47,752 bases of DNA, taken from contig NZ_WVUG01000030.1 in NCBI RefSeq assembly GCF_017614965.1, forward strand, positions 1 through 47,752. The letters run 5' to 3'. Shown here piece after piece: positions 46,938-47,752 of the stretch. Within the stretch, counting starts at the first letter, position 1; each line of letters opens with the position of its first letter. The stretch comes from Streptomyces griseorubiginosus (lineage in GTDB: Bacteria > Actinomycetota > Actinomycetes > Streptomycetales > Streptomycetaceae). Below the pieces are notes generated by a model. It searched no databases. It was not told where the DNA came from and saw nothing but the letters and a program-made list of their open reading frames with translations. The translations under genes and the position numbers were made by a program.

Positions 46938-47752
46938 ATGACTGGGAGCGCGGAGGACGCACGGCACACGCCCGGACAGCTGGCCGCGCTGCTGCTGGAC
47001 ACCTCGACGGAGGCGATCGGGGCAGCGGGAGGCTATGCGGGAGGGGTCTATCTGCGGTCCGGCACGCCCGGACTGCTGCGGCTCGCCGCGCTCGCCGGAC
47101 TCCCCGGCCCGCTGTTCAGGCCCTGGTGGCGGATGCACGTGGACCGGCCGTTCCCGGTGGCCGACGCCTACCGGCTCGGTGTCCAGGTCGTCCTGCCGAA
47201 CGCCACCGAGACGATGCGCCGCTACCCGCAGTTCGCGGCCGGGCTGCCGTTCCAGTTCGGCTCGCTGTACGTGCCGGTGGTGGCCGGGTCCACCACGTTC
47301 GGGGTGCTGACCGTGCTGCGTCCCTCCTCCGCCGACGCCGCCGAGCTGCAGCACCACCGTGACCGCATGGTGCGCCTGGCGGAGGAACTGGGCGCGGCCC
47401 TGCTGCGGCTCGAGGACGGTGGCGCGATCACGCCGGTGGCGTGGGACGGCGAACCGGTGTGCGTACGGCCGCCGGGGGCGCGTCCGTCGGCGGGGCGGAC
47501 CGGGGGCTTCGCCTGGGACCCGGTGACGGACATCGTGACCGCCGACGAACGTCTGCCCGCGATGCTGGGCGCGCCGGCGGAGGAGTTCGCCGCCTGTGTC
47601 GAGACGCTGGCCCGGGCCGTGGCACCGTCCGATCCGCAGCGGCTGCTGGCCGCCCTGCGGGAGACGGCCACGGGCAGACCTCCGGCCCTGCCCCTGTACG
47701 TGGCGGCCGAGGACGGCGCGCCCCGGCTGGTGGAGCTGTGGAGCCCCTACGC
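46938..47752 (+). CDS. GAF-domain signalling protein, probably a SpoIIE-type phosphatase (3' end beyond window)
   Basis: The ATG at 46938 opens a frame to the window edge (271 codons). Residues about 10-150 form a GAF domain: AALLLDTSTEAIGAAGGYAGGVYLR, RPFPVADAYRLGVQVVLP and SLYVPVVAGSTTFGVLTVLR. A PAS-like segment follows, from about 165 (WDGEPVCVRPPGARP, then GGFAWDPVTDIVTADERLPAMLG). In Streptomyces this GAF-PAS order usually precedes a SpoIIE phosphatase and often an anti-sigma HATPase domain, but those would lie past the edge. So the output is inference. It is divergent from the acetyltransferase gene. Confidence 0.8.
   Translation, partial: MTGSAEDARHTPGQLAALLLDTSTEAIGAAGGYAGGVYLRSGTPGLLRLAALAGLPGPLFRPWWRMHVDRPFPVADAYRLGVQVVLPNATETMRRYPQFAAGLPFQFGSLYVPVVAGSTTFGVLTVLRPSSADAAELQHHRDRMVRLAEELGAALLRLEDGGAITPVAWDGEPVCVRPPGARPSAGRTGGFAWDPVTDIVTADERLPAMLGAPAEEFAACVETLARAVAPSDPQRLLAALRETATGRPPALPLYVAAEDGAPRLVELWSPY

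Noticed and set aside
1..47752. tRNA genes, transposases, integrases or phage genes
   Set aside because: None was recognised on either strand; there is no sign of a mobile element or attachment site.

Overview
The window reads as a stretch of Streptomyces chromosome. It has very high GC with strong third-position GC bias and frequent GTG starts and ATGA/GTGA overlaps. Markers typical of the genus include a secreted chitinase behind two DasR-type boxes, a CebR-type box, a LAxTG sortase substrate, a mycothiol-type maleylpyruvate isomerase fold, a DUF485/ActP-like pair and SpoIIE-type phosphatases. No rRNA, tRNA, CRISPR array, transposase or phage gene was seen. It looks like core or near-core chromosome rather than a mobile island, although two decayed gene fragments are present.

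Layout. 1-3759 (minus): a truncated APC amino-acid permease, a 14-TM MFS exporter and a DUF4097 lipoprotein. 3.76-4.14 kb: a structured, terminator-ended stretch that could be a small RNA on the minus strand, then paired DasR-like operators in front of a GH18 chitinase. 5.4-9.1 kb: an Ala-rich protein, a PfkB kinase, and a divergent MarR-MFS pair. 9.1-11.2 kb (minus): GH25 muramidase, a 56-residue membrane protein and a secreted SGNH lipase. 11.6-14.4 kb: DUF485 protein, ActP-like symporter and a membrane-anchored nuclease-fold protein. 14.6-19.9 kb: secretory lipase, alpha/beta hydrolase, a frameshift-suspect FAD-binding protein, a P-loop kinase and a MOSC-ferredoxin reductase-ferredoxin fusion.

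19.95-26.4 kb is the most system-like part. A GntR/UTRA repressor is divergent from a complete ABC importer (binding protein, two permeases, ATPase). The importer is followed by one polypeptide joining a HAD phosphatase to an endonuclease/exonuclease/phosphatase (EEP) domain. A clean GntR-type operator sits between the two arms. My working model is uptake of a phosphorylated compound followed by cytosolic phosphodiester and phosphomonoester cleavage.

26.4-34.5 kb: small proteins, a roadblock/LC7 protein, an orphan ArsR with a palindrome, a SpoIIE phosphatase beside a separate MASE1 membrane protein, phosphoglucomutase, a serine beta-lactamase-like hydrolase and a flavodoxin-fold protein. 34.6-37.8 kb: a large DUF1996 surface protein with a LAxTG anchor, a decayed LamG fragment and a small monooxygenase. 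37.8-43.2 kb: a sugar (probably fructose-type) regulon made of an ABC importer divergent from a LacI regulator and a PfkB kinase, followed by the remnant of a second LacI gene. 43.4-47.75 kb: a maleylpyruvate-isomerase-fold protein, protein O-mannosyltransferase, a GNAT acetyltransferase with a perfect CebR-type palindrome upstream, and a truncated GAF-domain protein.
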